Of a DNA stretch of 64,000 nucleotides, positions 25,073 to 33,684 are shown piece after piece. The stretch comes from Oligoflexia bacterium (GTDB taxonomy: Bacteria; Bdellovibrionota; Bdellovibrionia; JABDDW01). The translations under genes and the position numbers were made by a program. Position 1 is the stretch's first letter. The number at the start of each line of letters is the position of its first letter. The DNA is taken from assembly GCA_016715815.1 (NCBI GenBank), contig JADJXN010000001.1, forward strand, positions 504,001 through 568,000, written 5' to 3'. The notes beneath the pieces are model-generated. The model was not told where the DNA came from and did no database searches. It saw nothing but the letters and a program-made list of their open reading frames with translations.

Positions 25073-26167
25073 ATGATAAAAATATCAGAATATATTACTA
25101 AACTTGTTCCTTACACGCCCGGCAAGCCCATTGAGGAAACAAAAAGGCAATATGGCATTAAAGAAGTTATAAAACTTGCCTCTAACGAGAATCCTTTAGG
25201 GCCATCCCCCCTTGCAATTGATGCAATTAAGAAAAACCTACATCTTTTAAACCTTTACCCTGATGGAAGTTGCTTTCAACTTAAAGAAGAAATCAGTAAG
25301 TATTATGAATTTAGGCCGCAAAACATAGTTTTTGGTAATGGAAGTGATGAGCTTTGCGATTTTTTAGTGAGACTTGTATGTGAGCCGGGGGATAAAATTC
25401 TTACAAGCCATAGGGCTTTTGATACTTATCGTCTTTCAGCCCAGGTAGCCCGTTGTGATACTACTTTTGTTCCACAAACAAGTGATTTTAAATTTGATCT
25501 AAAAAATTTTAAAAAACACTGGACGCCAAAACATAAACTTATCTTTTTAACAAACCCCAACAATCCCACAGGTACTTACAACACAAAATCTGAGATGGAT
25601 GCCTTTTTTGAAGATTTTGGTAACAACAATGATGTGATTATTGTTATAGACGAGGCTTATTTTGAATATACTAGGGCTGCTGATTACCCTAACAGTCATG
25701 TATATGTTAGAAAATTTTCAAACGTTGTGAGCCTTAGAACTATGAGTAAAGTTTATGGCCTGGCAGGCTTAAGGCTTGGGATAATGTTTGCCAATGAAGG
25801 CCTTTGTGAGTTGGTTAATAAAGTCAGAAAACCTTTTAATATAAATTCTTTAATGCAAGTGGCGGCCATGGCCGCGTTAAAAGACATAGATTTTTTAGAA
25901 AAAACAAAAAAGCTAACCTGGCAGGGGCTTGATTTTTTCTATGAAGAGCTTAAAAAAATGAATCTTCAGTATTTACCCAGCCAGGGAAATTTTGTTTTAT
26001 TTGATACAAAAAAAGATTCTCTTGAAGTTTTTGAGCAAATGCTTAAAAAAGGTATTATTTTAAGACCTGTTAAAAACTATGATCTGCCTACGTGGTTAAG
26101 GATGTCTGTGGGTTTAATGACTGAAAACGAAAAAGCCATAAGTGCTCTAAGGGAAGCTTTATTATGA
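25073..26167 (+). CDS. hisC: Histidinol-phosphate aminotransferase
   Basis: Class I/II PLP aminotransferase of histidine biosynthesis; closely related enzymes also act on aromatic amino acids. The 364-aa protein has the HisC-type ASNENPLGPSP, LYPDGSCFQLK, FGNGSDEL, TNPNNPTGT, DEAYFEY and the PLP-Lys motif SKVYGLAGLRLG. No other his genes are in the window; cmk follows with a 4-bp ATGA overlap, a pairing also seen with aroA elsewhere, so involvement in aromatic amino acid synthesis is an alternative. There is no clear Shine-Dalgarno; the AT-rich upstream TAAATA box ends 5 bp before the ATG. Confidence 0.88.
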   Translation: MIKISEYITKLVPYTPGKPIEETKRQYGIKEVIKLASNENPLGPSPLAIDAIKKNLHLLNLYPDGSCFQLKEEISKYYEFRPQNIVFGNGSDELCDFLVRLVCEPGDKILTSHRAFDTYRLSAQVARCDTTFVPQTSDFKFDLKNFKKHWTPKHKLIFLTNPNNPTGTYNTKSEMDAFFEDFGNNNDVIIVIDEAYFEYTRAADYPNSHVYVRKFSNVVSLRTMSKVYGLAGLRLGIMFANEGLCELVNKVRKPFNINSLMQVAAMAALKDIDFLEKTKKLTWQGLDFFYEELKKMNLQYLPSQGNFVLFDTKKDSLEVFEQMLKKGIILRPVKNYDLPTWLRMSVGLMTENEKAISALREALL

Positions 26168-26796
26168 GTTGTGTAATTATAGCTATCGATGGCCCAGCAG
26201 GGAGTGGAAAATCAACTGTGAGCTTAAAGGTGGCTCAAGCACTTGGTTACACGTTTTTAACTACAGGTGCATTTTATAGAGGAATGGCTCTATTAAGTTT
26301 AAAATATTCTACAGAACAAACGGGTGAGCTTTTAAAATTGTACTCTCAAGGTAAACTTAGAGTTGTAGCTAGCATACAAGGTACAGAAGTTTTTATTGAT
26401 GACGAAAATGTAACATCACAGCTTTCTGATGAAAAAACAGCCAAACGTGCAAGCACCATTTCGGCATTGCCAGAAATTAGACAAGCTTTGCTTGAACCAC
26501 AAAGAAGTTTTGCAAAACCTCCAGGGCTTGTGGCTGAAGGACGTGATTGCGGAACAGTAGTATTTCCAGAATCTGATGTAAAAATATTTTTAACTGCAAG
26601 CCTTGATGCAAGAGCTCTTCGGCGCGAAGGTTTTGAAGCAAAAGAAAGTCTTCAAAGCCGTGATCATGCCGATTCTACTAGGGCAGCAGCCCCACTTGCG
26701 ATGGCATCAGATGCCATTCATATAGACACTTCTAATATGACTATTGAGCAGGTTGTTCAGGAGATTTTAGAGGTTGTTAGGTCAAAGTGTGGATGA
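26164..26796 (+). CDS. cmk: Cytidylate kinase
   Basis: Phosphorylates CMP/dCMP. The 210-aa chain starts with the P-loop AIDGPAGSGKSTVS (residues 7-20), followed by the YRGMALLSL region, the R-A-x-x-I-S motif (KRASTISALPEIRQALLEPQR), VAEGRDCGTVVFP and the R-D-x-x-D-S-x-R-x-x-x-P-L motif near residue 166. It overlaps hisC by 4 bp. In many genomes cmk precedes rpsA; here they are about 3 kb apart with HNH, GNAT, ispH and a secreted protein between them. A 305-bp gap follows. Confidence 0.94.
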   Translation: MSCVIIAIDGPAGSGKSTVSLKVAQALGYTFLTTGAFYRGMALLSLKYSTEQTGELLKLYSQGKLRVVASIQGTEVFIDDENVTSQLSDEKTAKRASTISALPEIRQALLEPQRSFAKPPGLVAEGRDCGTVVFPESDVKIFLTASLDARALRREGFEAKESLQSRDHADSTRAAAPLAMASDAIHIDTSNMTIEQVVQEILEVVRSKCG

Positions 26797-27101
26797 GTAT
26801 TTATTAAAAACGTCTTAAGAATTTGAGCTTAAAAATTTTGAAATATCTAAGCTGATAAAAATTAAATCTTTTTTAAAAGAAATATTGACATGATTTCTGT
26901 CTCTTTAACTGAGCCGCCGCTAAACATTTTTAATTTTGCTTTTGATTTAAAGATTTTTTAGTTTTTCTAAGCTCACAAGGGCTCTCTCAGTTGCCAGGAT
27001 TTAAATTAATAATTGCATTTCAAAGAATGTAAAAGCGCAGAATTCTGATTTTTAAAACCCATGGTAAGGTTGCTTTAAATTCTTAAGAAAGGAACGTGTT
27101 A
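26797..27101. other. AT-rich gap between cmk and the HNH gene
   Basis: No ORF, tRNA or clear promoter was found in these 305 bp. Short inverted repeats are present: TGAGCTTA (26824-26831) can pair with TAAGCT (26848-26853) or with TAAGCTCA (26968-26975), and AACTGAG (26907-26913) with CTCAGTT (26986-26992). A T-run follows at about 26868. The first, short hairpin could be a weak cmk terminator. The HNH ribosome-binding site is at its right end. Confidence 0.35.
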
Positions 27102-27938
27102 ATGACAATGCAATCAAATATTTTAGAAAATACTCTTCAAATGCAAATTCACAATAAAGCCCTTGAAGCGGCTAATTCTTTTAAAAAAGCTGAAGCAAGT
27201 CTTATAGATATTTTGCAAAAAGTTGATGAATATAGGGTTTACCAAGATTTTGATTGTAAAAGCCTTTACGAGTATTGCGTTAAAATTTTAAAATTATCAG
27301 AAAGTGTGGCCTATAATTTTATTACTGTAGCTAGAAAGGCTAAAGAAGTTCCTCAATTAAGAGAAGCTATTCAAAACGGAGACTTAAGTGTCTCAAAGGC
27401 AAGAAAGATCACCCCTATTCTAACACCAGCTAACCAAGATCAATGGCTGCAAATGGCGCAAACATTACCCCAGAAAAAGCTTGAGCAAGAAGTAGCTAAA
27501 AGCTTTCCTAAAGAGGCAGTCCCTGAAAGACTTAAATTTATAACAGAGCTTAGGTTAAGTTTAACTCTTGGAGTTTCTCATGAGCTTTCAGAAAAGTTAA
27601 AGCAAGTTCAAGACCTAGAGGCACAAAGAAGGCAAAAGTCTGTTACATTAGAGGAGACCTTAGAAGCTCTTGTTGATATTTATTTAAAAGCAAAGTCCCA
27701 GCCTGTCGCGCGACAGGTTAGTTTAGCAAAGAAGCCTTTATCCATCACAAGGCAAGTTGACCTAAGAGACAACGGGCAATGCTCATTTGTAGATCAAAAA
27801 GGCATTAGATGCTCTGAGAAGCGCTGGCTTCATGTGCACCACATGACTCCAAGAAGCCGCGGTGGCGATGACAGTCTTGAAAACCTAGCCACACTTTGTT
27901 CAGGGCATCATAGGCTTGTGCATACTCATCATACATAA
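27102..27938 (+). CDS. HNH endonuclease domain protein (DUF222-like architecture)
   Basis: The 278-aa protein has a helical N-terminal region (about 20-200) of the DUF222-like type and a C-terminal HNH nuclease domain (about 218-278): RQVDLRDNGQCSF, then C-S-E-K-R-W, LHVHHMTPRSRGGDDSLENLATLC and HHRLVHTHH. The HNH residues are His in V-H-H, Asn in L-E-N-L and His in G-H-H; two C-x-n-C pairs could hold structural zinc. The start ATG 27102 is 9 bp after AAAGGA. Such genes are often solitary and multicopy in related genomes (from memory, not checked). Substrate unknown. Confidence 0.85.
   Translation: MTMQSNILENTLQMQIHNKALEAANSFKKAEASLIDILQKVDEYRVYQDFDCKSLYEYCVKILKLSESVAYNFITVARKAKEVPQLREAIQNGDLSVSKARKITPILTPANQDQWLQMAQTLPQKKLEQEVAKSFPKEAVPERLKFITELRLSLTLGVSHELSEKLKQVQDLEAQRRQKSVTLEETLEALVDIYLKAKSQPVARQVSLAKKPLSITRQVDLRDNGQCSFVDQKGIRCSEKRWLHVHHMTPRSRGGDDSLENLATLCSGHHRLVHTHHT
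27702..27717. repeat. 16-bp GC-rich perfect palindrome inside the HNH gene
   Basis: CCTGTCGCGCGACAGG is a perfect 16-bp palindrome, strikingly GC-rich in an AT-rich gene. It encodes P-V-A-R-Q in the linker just before the HNH domain, where length and sequence constraint should be low. It could be a protein-binding site, a short inserted repeat or chance. Confidence 0.6.
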
Positions 27939-28007
27939 CAAAGAGCTAAAAATGGATTATTGAATTATACATACTATTAAATCAGCTAAATGAAATGGAC
28001 TTTTCAA

Positions 28008-28571
28008 TTACACTTCAGTCTTGGCAGAATAAAAAAATATCCAATCTTGTTTATTTAGCTCCCAAATTTCATGCTCTGTATATTTAGGGTCAACAAATTT
28101 TGCCGGTTTAACATCAATTAACTTTGCACAAGTTTTTTCTTTAACTCTTCTTGAGGCAATGTTGCCTACTGCATTAGCAAATACTAATTTCTCAAAACCC
28201 AATTCATTAAAAGCATAATTTATTATTGGCTCCACAGCCTCAGTCATTATGCCTTGGCCCCATAGTTTTTTTGCAAGCCAGAATCCACGATTTTCCGGAC
28301 GTCCATTTCTCCAAAGATCAACAACACCTACAAGTTCAGATGGATTACTTTTAAGATAAATTCCCCAAAACCAACGTTCATTGCCTTGGTTCGGAAGTAT
28401 GATGTTGCTAATAAAATCTGTAATGCCGTTTGGGGGATAAGGCCAGGGAACAGTTGAGGCAAGGTGGCGGATAACCTCGTAATCGACAAAATTTTTTTCA
28501 TAAGAAGGGGCGTCTTTAATAGTAATTTCTTTAAGAATGAGGCGCTTTGTTTCAAATTTTTGAAATTTCAT
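28008..28571 (-). CDS. GNAT family N-acetyltransferase (RimJ/RimL type)
   Basis: An acetyl-CoA-dependent acetyltransferase resembling the RimJ/RimL branch, which acetylates protein N-termini or small amines. Motifs include FETKRLILKEIT at the start, WGIYLKSNPSELVGVVDLW, the acetyl-CoA loop region GFWLAKKLWGQGIMTEA and a C-terminal NIASRRVKEK segment. The ATG at 28571 fits family starts; an in-frame ATG at 28589 would add six residues. The substrate cannot be inferred. It lies alone between the HNH gene and ispH. Confidence 0.82.
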   Translation of the reverse strand: MKFQKFETKRLILKEITIKDAPSYEKNFVDYEVIRHLASTVPWPYPPNGITDFISNIILPNQGNERWFWGIYLKSNPSELVGVVDLWRNGRPENRGFWLAKKLWGQGIMTEAVEPIINYAFNELGFEKLVFANAVGNIASRRVKEKTCAKLIDVKPAKFVDPKYTEHEIWELNKQDWIFFYSAKTEV

Positions 28572-28633
28572 ATTAAAAACAACTACCATTGGAGTGTTGC
28601 CATAGCAATAAAGTTGAGCTATAAATTCACTTA

Positions 28634-29506
28634 ATGAAAATCCTTATAGCTGAAACTGCAGGTGTTTGTTTTGGGGTAGAAAGAGCCTTAAATCTTTCAG
28701 AAAAAACAATTGCCCAAGTGCAAGGGGCAAAACAAAGCCTAGGCCCACTTATTCATAACCCACAAGCGGTGGAAGAACTTTCAGAACGTGGTTTAAAAGT
28801 AGCTCATTCTTTAAATGAAATTAACGAAGGCACTGTTGTGTTTAGAAGTCACGGAGTTACTATAGAAACCCAAAAAGAAGCTCAATCTAAAGGGCTTAAC
28901 ATTGTAGATGCTACTTGTCCTTTAGTAAAAGTACCTCAAAATTTTGCTAAAAAACTCTCACAGGCTGGCTACTTTGTAATTATTGTGGGTGATGCCAAAC
29001 ACCCTGAAATTTTAGGGGTTAAAAGCTATGTGGAAAATGGTGAGGTAGCCGTTATTAAAGATGAAGCTGAGGTTGAGAGCTTGCCTTCAAGAGAAAAGGT
29101 GGGTGTAATTTGCCAAACTACCCTAAAGCGGGCCACCCTTGATGCTGTGGTTGAAAAGTGCCAATTAAAATTTAAAGAGGTAAAGCTACATAACACTATT
29201 TGTAGTGCCACAAAAGATCGCCAAGAGGCGGCAAGTGAGCTAGCAGAAAAGGTGCAAGCAGTTGTAGTAATAGGTGGTAAAAACTCTTCAAATACCCAAA
29301 AACTCTACGAAATTTGTCTTAAAAAGGCAGGCTCAGCCTACCTTGTTGAGACAGAATCTGAAATTGATCCTAAATGGTTTATTGGTCTTGATAGTGTAGG
29401 CATCACTGCGGGGGCTAGCACCCCTCATAAGCTAATAGAAAAGGTAAGGGATCATATTGATTTATTAGTTAACCAGGAAAAACAAAACCAACAAATAAGC
29501 TTATAA
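28634..29506 (+). CDS. ispH: 4-hydroxy-3-methylbut-2-enyl diphosphate reductase
   Basis: Last enzyme of the MEP isoprenoid pathway, a [4Fe-4S] protein producing IPP and DMAPP. The three cluster-binding cysteines are in GVCFGVERA (C12), DATCPLVKVP and TICSATKDRQ, in the usual order; family His motifs (LIHNPQAVEELSERG, FRSHGV, KHPE) are intact. Length 290 aa is normal. It stands alone with respect to other isoprenoid genes and is followed by a small secreted protein after 21 bp. Confidence 0.95.
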   Translation: MKILIAETAGVCFGVERALNLSEKTIAQVQGAKQSLGPLIHNPQAVEELSERGLKVAHSLNEINEGTVVFRSHGVTIETQKEAQSKGLNIVDATCPLVKVPQNFAKKLSQAGYFVIIVGDAKHPEILGVKSYVENGEVAVIKDEAEVESLPSREKVGVICQTTLKRATLDAVVEKCQLKFKEVKLHNTICSATKDRQEAASELAEKVQAVVVIGGKNSSNTQKLYEICLKKAGSAYLVETESEIDPKWFIGLDSVGITAGASTPHKLIEKVRDHIDLLVNQEKQNQQISL

Positions 29507-29527
29507 AAAGCTTTAAAAGGGGGACTC

Positions 29528-29890
29528 ATGAAAGTTTTTATTTTAGCACTAACCACTTTGATTAGTTTGAATATATTTGCTGCAGATTTAAGCCTTCAAT
29601 CAGGTGAAACAGCCATTATTAAATCTAATACCGAAACAAGGGTTTCTTGTAGTGGTGGAAGCGGTGGCTCAAATCAAAGTGGTACAGGGGATTGCTACAT
29701 AAACGCTGAGGGCTTTAAAGCAATTATGGCATCTTGTTTTAAAACTTATTCAGGTGGAACATGTGTTATACAGCACTGGCCTAAATTCAAAGAGGTAAAT
29801 CCTAAGTGTATTTATGCTGGTATGGCAACCTGCTTAGAGTATTGTCAAAAAACATACTCTGGTGGAACATGTGCGCAAACCTGCCAATAA
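29528..29890 (+). CDS. Small secreted cysteine-rich protein with repeated KTYSGGTC motif
   Basis: No family recognised. The 120-aa precursor has a signal peptide (MKVFILALTTLISLNIFAA) and a mature part of about 100 residues with nine cysteines. The motif K-T-Y-S-G-G-T-C occurs twice, each preceded by C-x (SCFKTYSGGTC and YCQKTYSGGTC), about 40 residues apart; a Gly/Ser-rich C-S-G-G-S-G-G-S stretch lies before the first. Such a layout suggests a disulfide-stabilised periplasmic or exported protein. AAAAGGGGG just before the ATG is a strong ribosome-binding site. It may be cotranscribed with ispH. Confidence 0.75.
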   Translation: MKVFILALTTLISLNIFAADLSLQSGETAIIKSNTETRVSCSGGSGGSNQSGTGDCYINAEGFKAIMASCFKTYSGGTCVIQHWPKFKEVNPKCIYAGMATCLEYCQKTYSGGTCAQTCQ

Positions 29891-29926
29891 TAAGGCAAAG
29901 CTAAATAGTAAATAAAAGCTTTTTCT

Positions 29927-29956
29927 TTGACTTTACGCGCCCCTAAGCCGTATAAA
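29927..29956 (+). promoter_or_regulatory. Predicted rpsA promoter
   Basis: TTGACT (29927-29932) and TATAAA (29951-29956) are separated by 18 bp, a good sigma-70-type match. It sits in the 151-bp gap upstream of rpsA and would give a 5' leader of about 80 nt. Confidence 0.6.
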
Positions 29957-30041
29957 TGAGCCTTGCAAAAAAGGGATCTCATAACGGCAATGGTGCTTGT
30001 TTGTAACCCCCTATTTTGTTGAAGAGGAAGTTTTGATACAC

Positions 30042-31829
30042 ATGTCACAATCCACAAAAAATTCATCCAAATCCAATAAGTTAAACAAAGTCGCAGCCAC
30101 CAGAGAGGCTCTATTAGCAAAGCTTGAAGCTGAGGAGCTAAGAGAATCTGGCGGACGCAAAGACGACGGTAAATCTTTTGCAGAGCTTTTTGAAGCCTCA
30201 GTTAAAGAAAAAGATTTTAAAGTCGGTGATGTCGTTACAGGTCGTATTTTAGAAGTTAATAGCGATTTTGTTTTAGTAGATATTAATTATAAATCAGAAG
30301 GTCTTATTCCTTCTTCAGAATTTCAAACAGCAACGGGTCTTGCACCTATTAAACCAGGTGATGAAGTTCAGGTTTACATTGATAAAGTAGAAAATGAAAA
30401 CGGCATGGTGGTTTTATCTAAAGATAAAGCTGATATGCTTAAAGCTTGGAATGATATTTCTGCTGCATGTGAAAAAGAAGAGCTTGTTGAGGGAACCGTT
30501 ATCGCCAAAGTTAAGGGCGGTTTAAGTGTAGATATTGGAGTTAAAGCATTTTTGCCAGGTTCTCAAATTGATCTACGCCCTGTGAGAAACTTAGATTCCT
30601 ACCTTGGCAAGAAATTAAAATTTAAAGTTATTAAATTTAATAAAAAGCGTGGAAACATTGTTCTTTCACGCCGTGCTCTTTTAGAAAAAGAAAGAGAGCA
30701 CTTAAAGCACCAAACCCTTGAGACAATACGTGAAGGCCAAATTGTAGATGGTATTGTAAAAAACATTACTGACTACGGAGTGTTTATTGATCTAGGTGGT
30801 ATGGACGGTCTTTTACACATTACTGATATTAGCTGGGGAAGAGTAAAACACCCATCACAACTATTAAATATAGGCGATGAGATAAAAGTAAAAGTATTAA
30901 AATATGATCAAGAAAAAGAACGCGTCAGCCTTGGTTATAAACAACTTCAAGCGGATCCATGGGATAACGTTCAACAAAAATACCAATTAGGTCAAAAACT
31001 TTCAGGCAAAGTTGTAAGCCTTGCTGATTATGGTGCATTTGTGGAACTTGATGAAGGCATTGAAGGCCTTATTCACGTTAGTGAAATGAGCTGGACACAA
31101 AGAGTAAAACACCCTTCAAAGGTACTTTCTGTTGACGATGTTGTGAATGTTGTTGTTTTAGACATTGATACCGCTAACCGTCGTATTTCTTTAGGTATGA
31201 AGCAACTTGAGGAAAACCCATGGGTTGCTTTAAAAGAAAAATACTCTCCAGGAACTGTTATTGAAGGCCAAATTAAATCCATCACTGATTTTGGTGTCTT
31301 CATTGGAATTGAAGAAGGCATTGATGGCCTTGTTCATATCAGTGATTTTTCTTGGACAAAAAGAGTTAATCACCCATCAGAGGTTTACAAAAAAGGCGAC
31401 ACCATTAAAGCTGTTGTATTAAGCGTTGATATGGAAAATGAAAGATTCAGCCTTGGTGTAAAACAACTTGAAAAAGACCCATGGACAGAAGCTTTAGATA
31501 AATACTCAGTAGGAACTCAGCATGACGTTAAGGTTTCAAAAATTGCAGACTTTGGCGTGTTTGTTGAGCTTGAGCCTGAAATTGAAGGCTTAATCCATAT
31601 TAGTGAACTTTCATTAGACCGCGTTGAAAAAATTGAAGATGTAGTTAAAGTTGGTTCTCAGCTAAAAGCAGAAGTAATTAGCCTTGACCGTGATGCAAGA
31701 AAGATTGGCTTAAGTGCTAAGCTTGTTGCGTACAAAGGTGAGAGCGATTCTGCACAGTATGGCAAGTCTTCGTCTAAAACCAGCTTTGGCGATGTTTTTG
31801 GAGATCAACTTAAACTGAAAAAAGACTAA
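30042..31829 (+). CDS. rpsA: 30S ribosomal protein S1
   Basis: S1 binds mRNA and helps load it on the 30S subunit. The 595-aa protein has six consecutive S1 OB-fold repeats (starting around residues 58, 145, 228, 315, 402 and 489), with the characteristic D-F-G-V-F-V/I and G-L-I/V-H-I/V-S-E/D motifs in the last four, after a Lys/Ser-rich N-terminal tail. The ATG at 30042 follows GAGGAAG at 30024-30030; an upstream in-frame start at 29997 would add 15 atypical residues and is not supported by spacing. sppA follows after 3 bp. Confidence 0.96.
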   Translation: MSQSTKNSSKSNKLNKVAATREALLAKLEAEELRESGGRKDDGKSFAELFEASVKEKDFKVGDVVTGRILEVNSDFVLVDINYKSEGLIPSSEFQTATGLAPIKPGDEVQVYIDKVENENGMVVLSKDKADMLKAWNDISAACEKEELVEGTVIAKVKGGLSVDIGVKAFLPGSQIDLRPVRNLDSYLGKKLKFKVIKFNKKRGNIVLSRRALLEKEREHLKHQTLETIREGQIVDGIVKNITDYGVFIDLGGMDGLLHITDISWGRVKHPSQLLNIGDEIKVKVLKYDQEKERVSLGYKQLQADPWDNVQQKYQLGQKLSGKVVSLADYGAFVELDEGIEGLIHVSEMSWTQRVKHPSKVLSVDDVVNVVVLDIDTANRRISLGMKQLEENPWVALKEKYSPGTVIEGQIKSITDFGVFIGIEEGIDGLVHISDFSWTKRVNHPSEVYKKGDTIKAVVLSVDMENERFSLGVKQLEKDPWTEALDKYSVGTQHDVKVSKIADFGVFVELEPEIEGLIHISELSLDRVEKIEDVVKVGSQLKAEVISLDRDARKIGLSAKLVAYKGESDSAQYGKSSSKTSFGDVFGDQLKLKKD

Positions 31830-31832
31830 CAA

Positions 31833-32750
31833 ATGAAAAAAAACCCGCTTTTAGTACTTCTTGCAATATTTGGAGCCGCAACGGTTTTAGTTTTAGTAGC
31901 AATTGGAGGAGCCCTTTACACTGCATTTAGTGATAGGGTTCCTTCTTTAGCAAATAATTCTGTAGCTATAATAGATGTTAAAGGCATCATTACAGATTCA
32001 AGAGCTTTTATTAAATCTATTAAAAAATACCGTGAGGCAAAAGAAGTTAAAGCCATTGTAGTAAGACTTGATTCCCCTGGTGGAGTAGTTGGGCCAAGCC
32101 AAGAAATTTATGATGAAATTTTAGCTACAAAAAAAGAAGGTAAGCCAATTGTATGTAGCCTTGGAAGTGTGGCTGCAAGTGGTGCTTACTACATAGCTGC
32201 CGGATGTGATAAAATTGTAACAAACCCAGGAACTATTACTGGAAGCATTGGTGTGATTATGGAGTTTGCTAATATTAGTAAACTCTATGAATGGGCCAAG
32301 ATTAACCGCTATGTAGTAAAATCTGGTCAATATAAAGATATTGGTAGTGAATTCAGAACCATGACACCAGCTGAGAAAGACATTATTCAAGGGATGATAG
32401 ATAGTGTTCACATGCAATTTAAAACTGCAGTTGCTACTGGCAGAAAAATGAAAATGGAAGCTGTTACGCAAATAGCAGATGGCCGTATTTTTTCAGGTGA
32501 ACAAGCTGTTAAAAAAGGTTTAGCAGATAGTATGGGCGGGCTTGAAGAAGCGGTTAATGTTGCAGCAAAGCTTGCTGGAATTAAGGGTGAGCCTGAAATT
32601 TACTACCCGCCAACAAAGAAAAAGCGCCTTATTGATTTATTTTTAGATAGAGAAGATGAGGATGAAGCAGTTTTTGGAGCAATTAAAAAAACTCTAGCGT
32701 TGGAGCTTATAGGCAAACCGCTTTATTTGTTACCTTTGAGCCGGTTTTAA
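31833..32750 (+). CDS. sppA: Signal peptide peptidase SppA (short form)
   Basis: Membrane-anchored S49 serine peptidase that degrades released signal peptides. The 305-aa protein has an N-terminal membrane anchor (about residues 6-30), RLDSPGGVVGPSQEIYDEI, the nucleophile Ser in VAASGAYYIAAG and the catalytic Lys in QYKDIGSEF. It is the short, single-module form acting as a tetramer of identical units. It follows rpsA closely and precedes the HIT gene, an order seen in other deltaproteobacteria-like genomes (from memory). Confidence 0.93.
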   Translation: MKKNPLLVLLAIFGAATVLVLVAIGGALYTAFSDRVPSLANNSVAIIDVKGIITDSRAFIKSIKKYREAKEVKAIVVRLDSPGGVVGPSQEIYDEILATKKEGKPIVCSLGSVAASGAYYIAAGCDKIVTNPGTITGSIGVIMEFANISKLYEWAKINRYVVKSGQYKDIGSEFRTMTPAEKDIIQGMIDSVHMQFKTAVATGRKMKMEAVTQIADGRIFSGEQAVKKGLADSMGGLEEAVNVAAKLAGIKGEPEIYYPPTKKKRLIDLFLDREDEDEAVFGAIKKTLALELIGKPLYLLPLSRF

Positions 32751-32753
32751 AAT

Positions 32754-33260
32754 ATGGCTGAGAAAAAACTAAGAGATGTGCTATTTACACCATGGCGCTT
32801 TTTGTACATCAAAAAGGGCAGGGATAAAGTGCAAGACGTCCCATGTGTTTTTTGCGATGCAGTTCAAAAAGACGTAAACGTTGAAACTTTAGTTTTATAT
32901 AAAGGCAAATACTGCTCAGTTATTTTAAATAAATATCCTTATAACAATGGCCACACCATGGTTATTCCAAATAATCATGTAGCAGAGCTACCACTCTTAC
33001 CCCAAGAGGCATATTTGGAGCTTAATGACTTATTACTTAAAACTTACTCAGCTATTAAGGATTCCTACAAACCAGGGGGGCTAAATATTGGTATGAACAT
33101 AGGTCGTACTGGTGGGGCTGGGATTGTAGATCATTTGCATTACCATATTGTGCCTCGTTGGGACGGGGACTCTAATTTTATGCCCATTATTGCTGGAACA
33201 AAGGTGGTTAGTGAATCCCCTGAGACAACCTATGAAAGGTTAAAACCCTATTATGAGTAA
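32754..33260 (+). CDS. HIT family hydrolase (AP4A phosphorylase-like)
   Basis: Histidine-triad nucleotide-binding protein acting on nucleoside phosphates such as AP4A or AMP-linked compounds. The HxHxH motif is HLHYHIVPRW; upstream lie CVFC (a possible zinc pair with downstream His), NKYPYNNGHTMVIPNNH and NIGMNIGRTGGAGI. The 168-aa size and motif set fit the AP4A phosphorylase/adenylylsulfate branch. It overlaps the epimerase gene by 8 bp. Confidence 0.9.
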   Translation: MAEKKLRDVLFTPWRFLYIKKGRDKVQDVPCVFCDAVQKDVNVETLVLYKGKYCSVILNKYPYNNGHTMVIPNNHVAELPLLPQEAYLELNDLLLKTYSAIKDSYKPGGLNIGMNIGRTGGAGIVDHLHYHIVPRWDGDSNFMPIIAGTKVVSESPETTYERLKPYYE

Positions 33261-33684
33261 AGCTCAAATTGAAATTGATCATATAGGTATTGCTGTAGAG
33301 TCTTTAGATACTTCTTATCCATTTTGGAAAGCCATAGGCTTTAATGAAGATAAAAATCCAGAAGTTGTGAGCGATCAAAAAGTAAAAGTAGGCATGCTTG
33401 CTTTAGCAAATAACGCTAATATTGAATTATTAGAGGCAACACAAGCTGATAGCCCCATTGCAAAATTTATTTCAAAAAGAGGCCCCGGTATTCACCACAT
33501 ATGCTTAAGAGTTAAGGATATCCATAAAATTCTTAACCAGCTTAAGGCCCTAGGGATAAAGCTTATAAATGAAAGCCCAGTTAAGGGAGCACATAATTGT
33601 CTTGTGGCATTTATTCATCCCTCATCAACAGGGGGAGTATTAGTTGAGTTAAGTCAAAAGCAAAACTCAAAGGATGTTTTATGA
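33253..33684 (+). CDS. mce: Methylmalonyl-CoA epimerase
   Basis: Vicinal-oxygen-chelate enzyme interconverting (R)- and (S)-methylmalonyl-CoA in propionate and odd-chain fatty-acid metabolism. The 143-aa sequence has the N-terminal metal His in IDHIGIAV, HHICLRVKDI, and the family C-terminal pattern GAHNCLVAFIHPSSTGGVLVEL with the metal Glu. No methylmalonyl-CoA mutase gene is in the window, though B12-dependent nrdJ shows cobalamin use by the cell. Overlaps on both sides (8 bp and 4 bp) point to cotranslation. Confidence 0.88.
   Translation: MSKAQIEIDHIGIAVESLDTSYPFWKAIGFNEDKNPEVVSDQKVKVGMLALANNANIELLEATQADSPIAKFISKRGPGIHHICLRVKDIHKILNQLKALGIKLINESPVKGAHNCLVAFIHPSSTGGVLVELSQKQNSKDVL

Noticed and set aside
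29997..30041. Longer N-terminus for ribosomal protein S1
   Set aside because: The 15 extra residues do not resemble the family; the ATG at 30042 is preceded by GAGGAAG at acceptable spacing.
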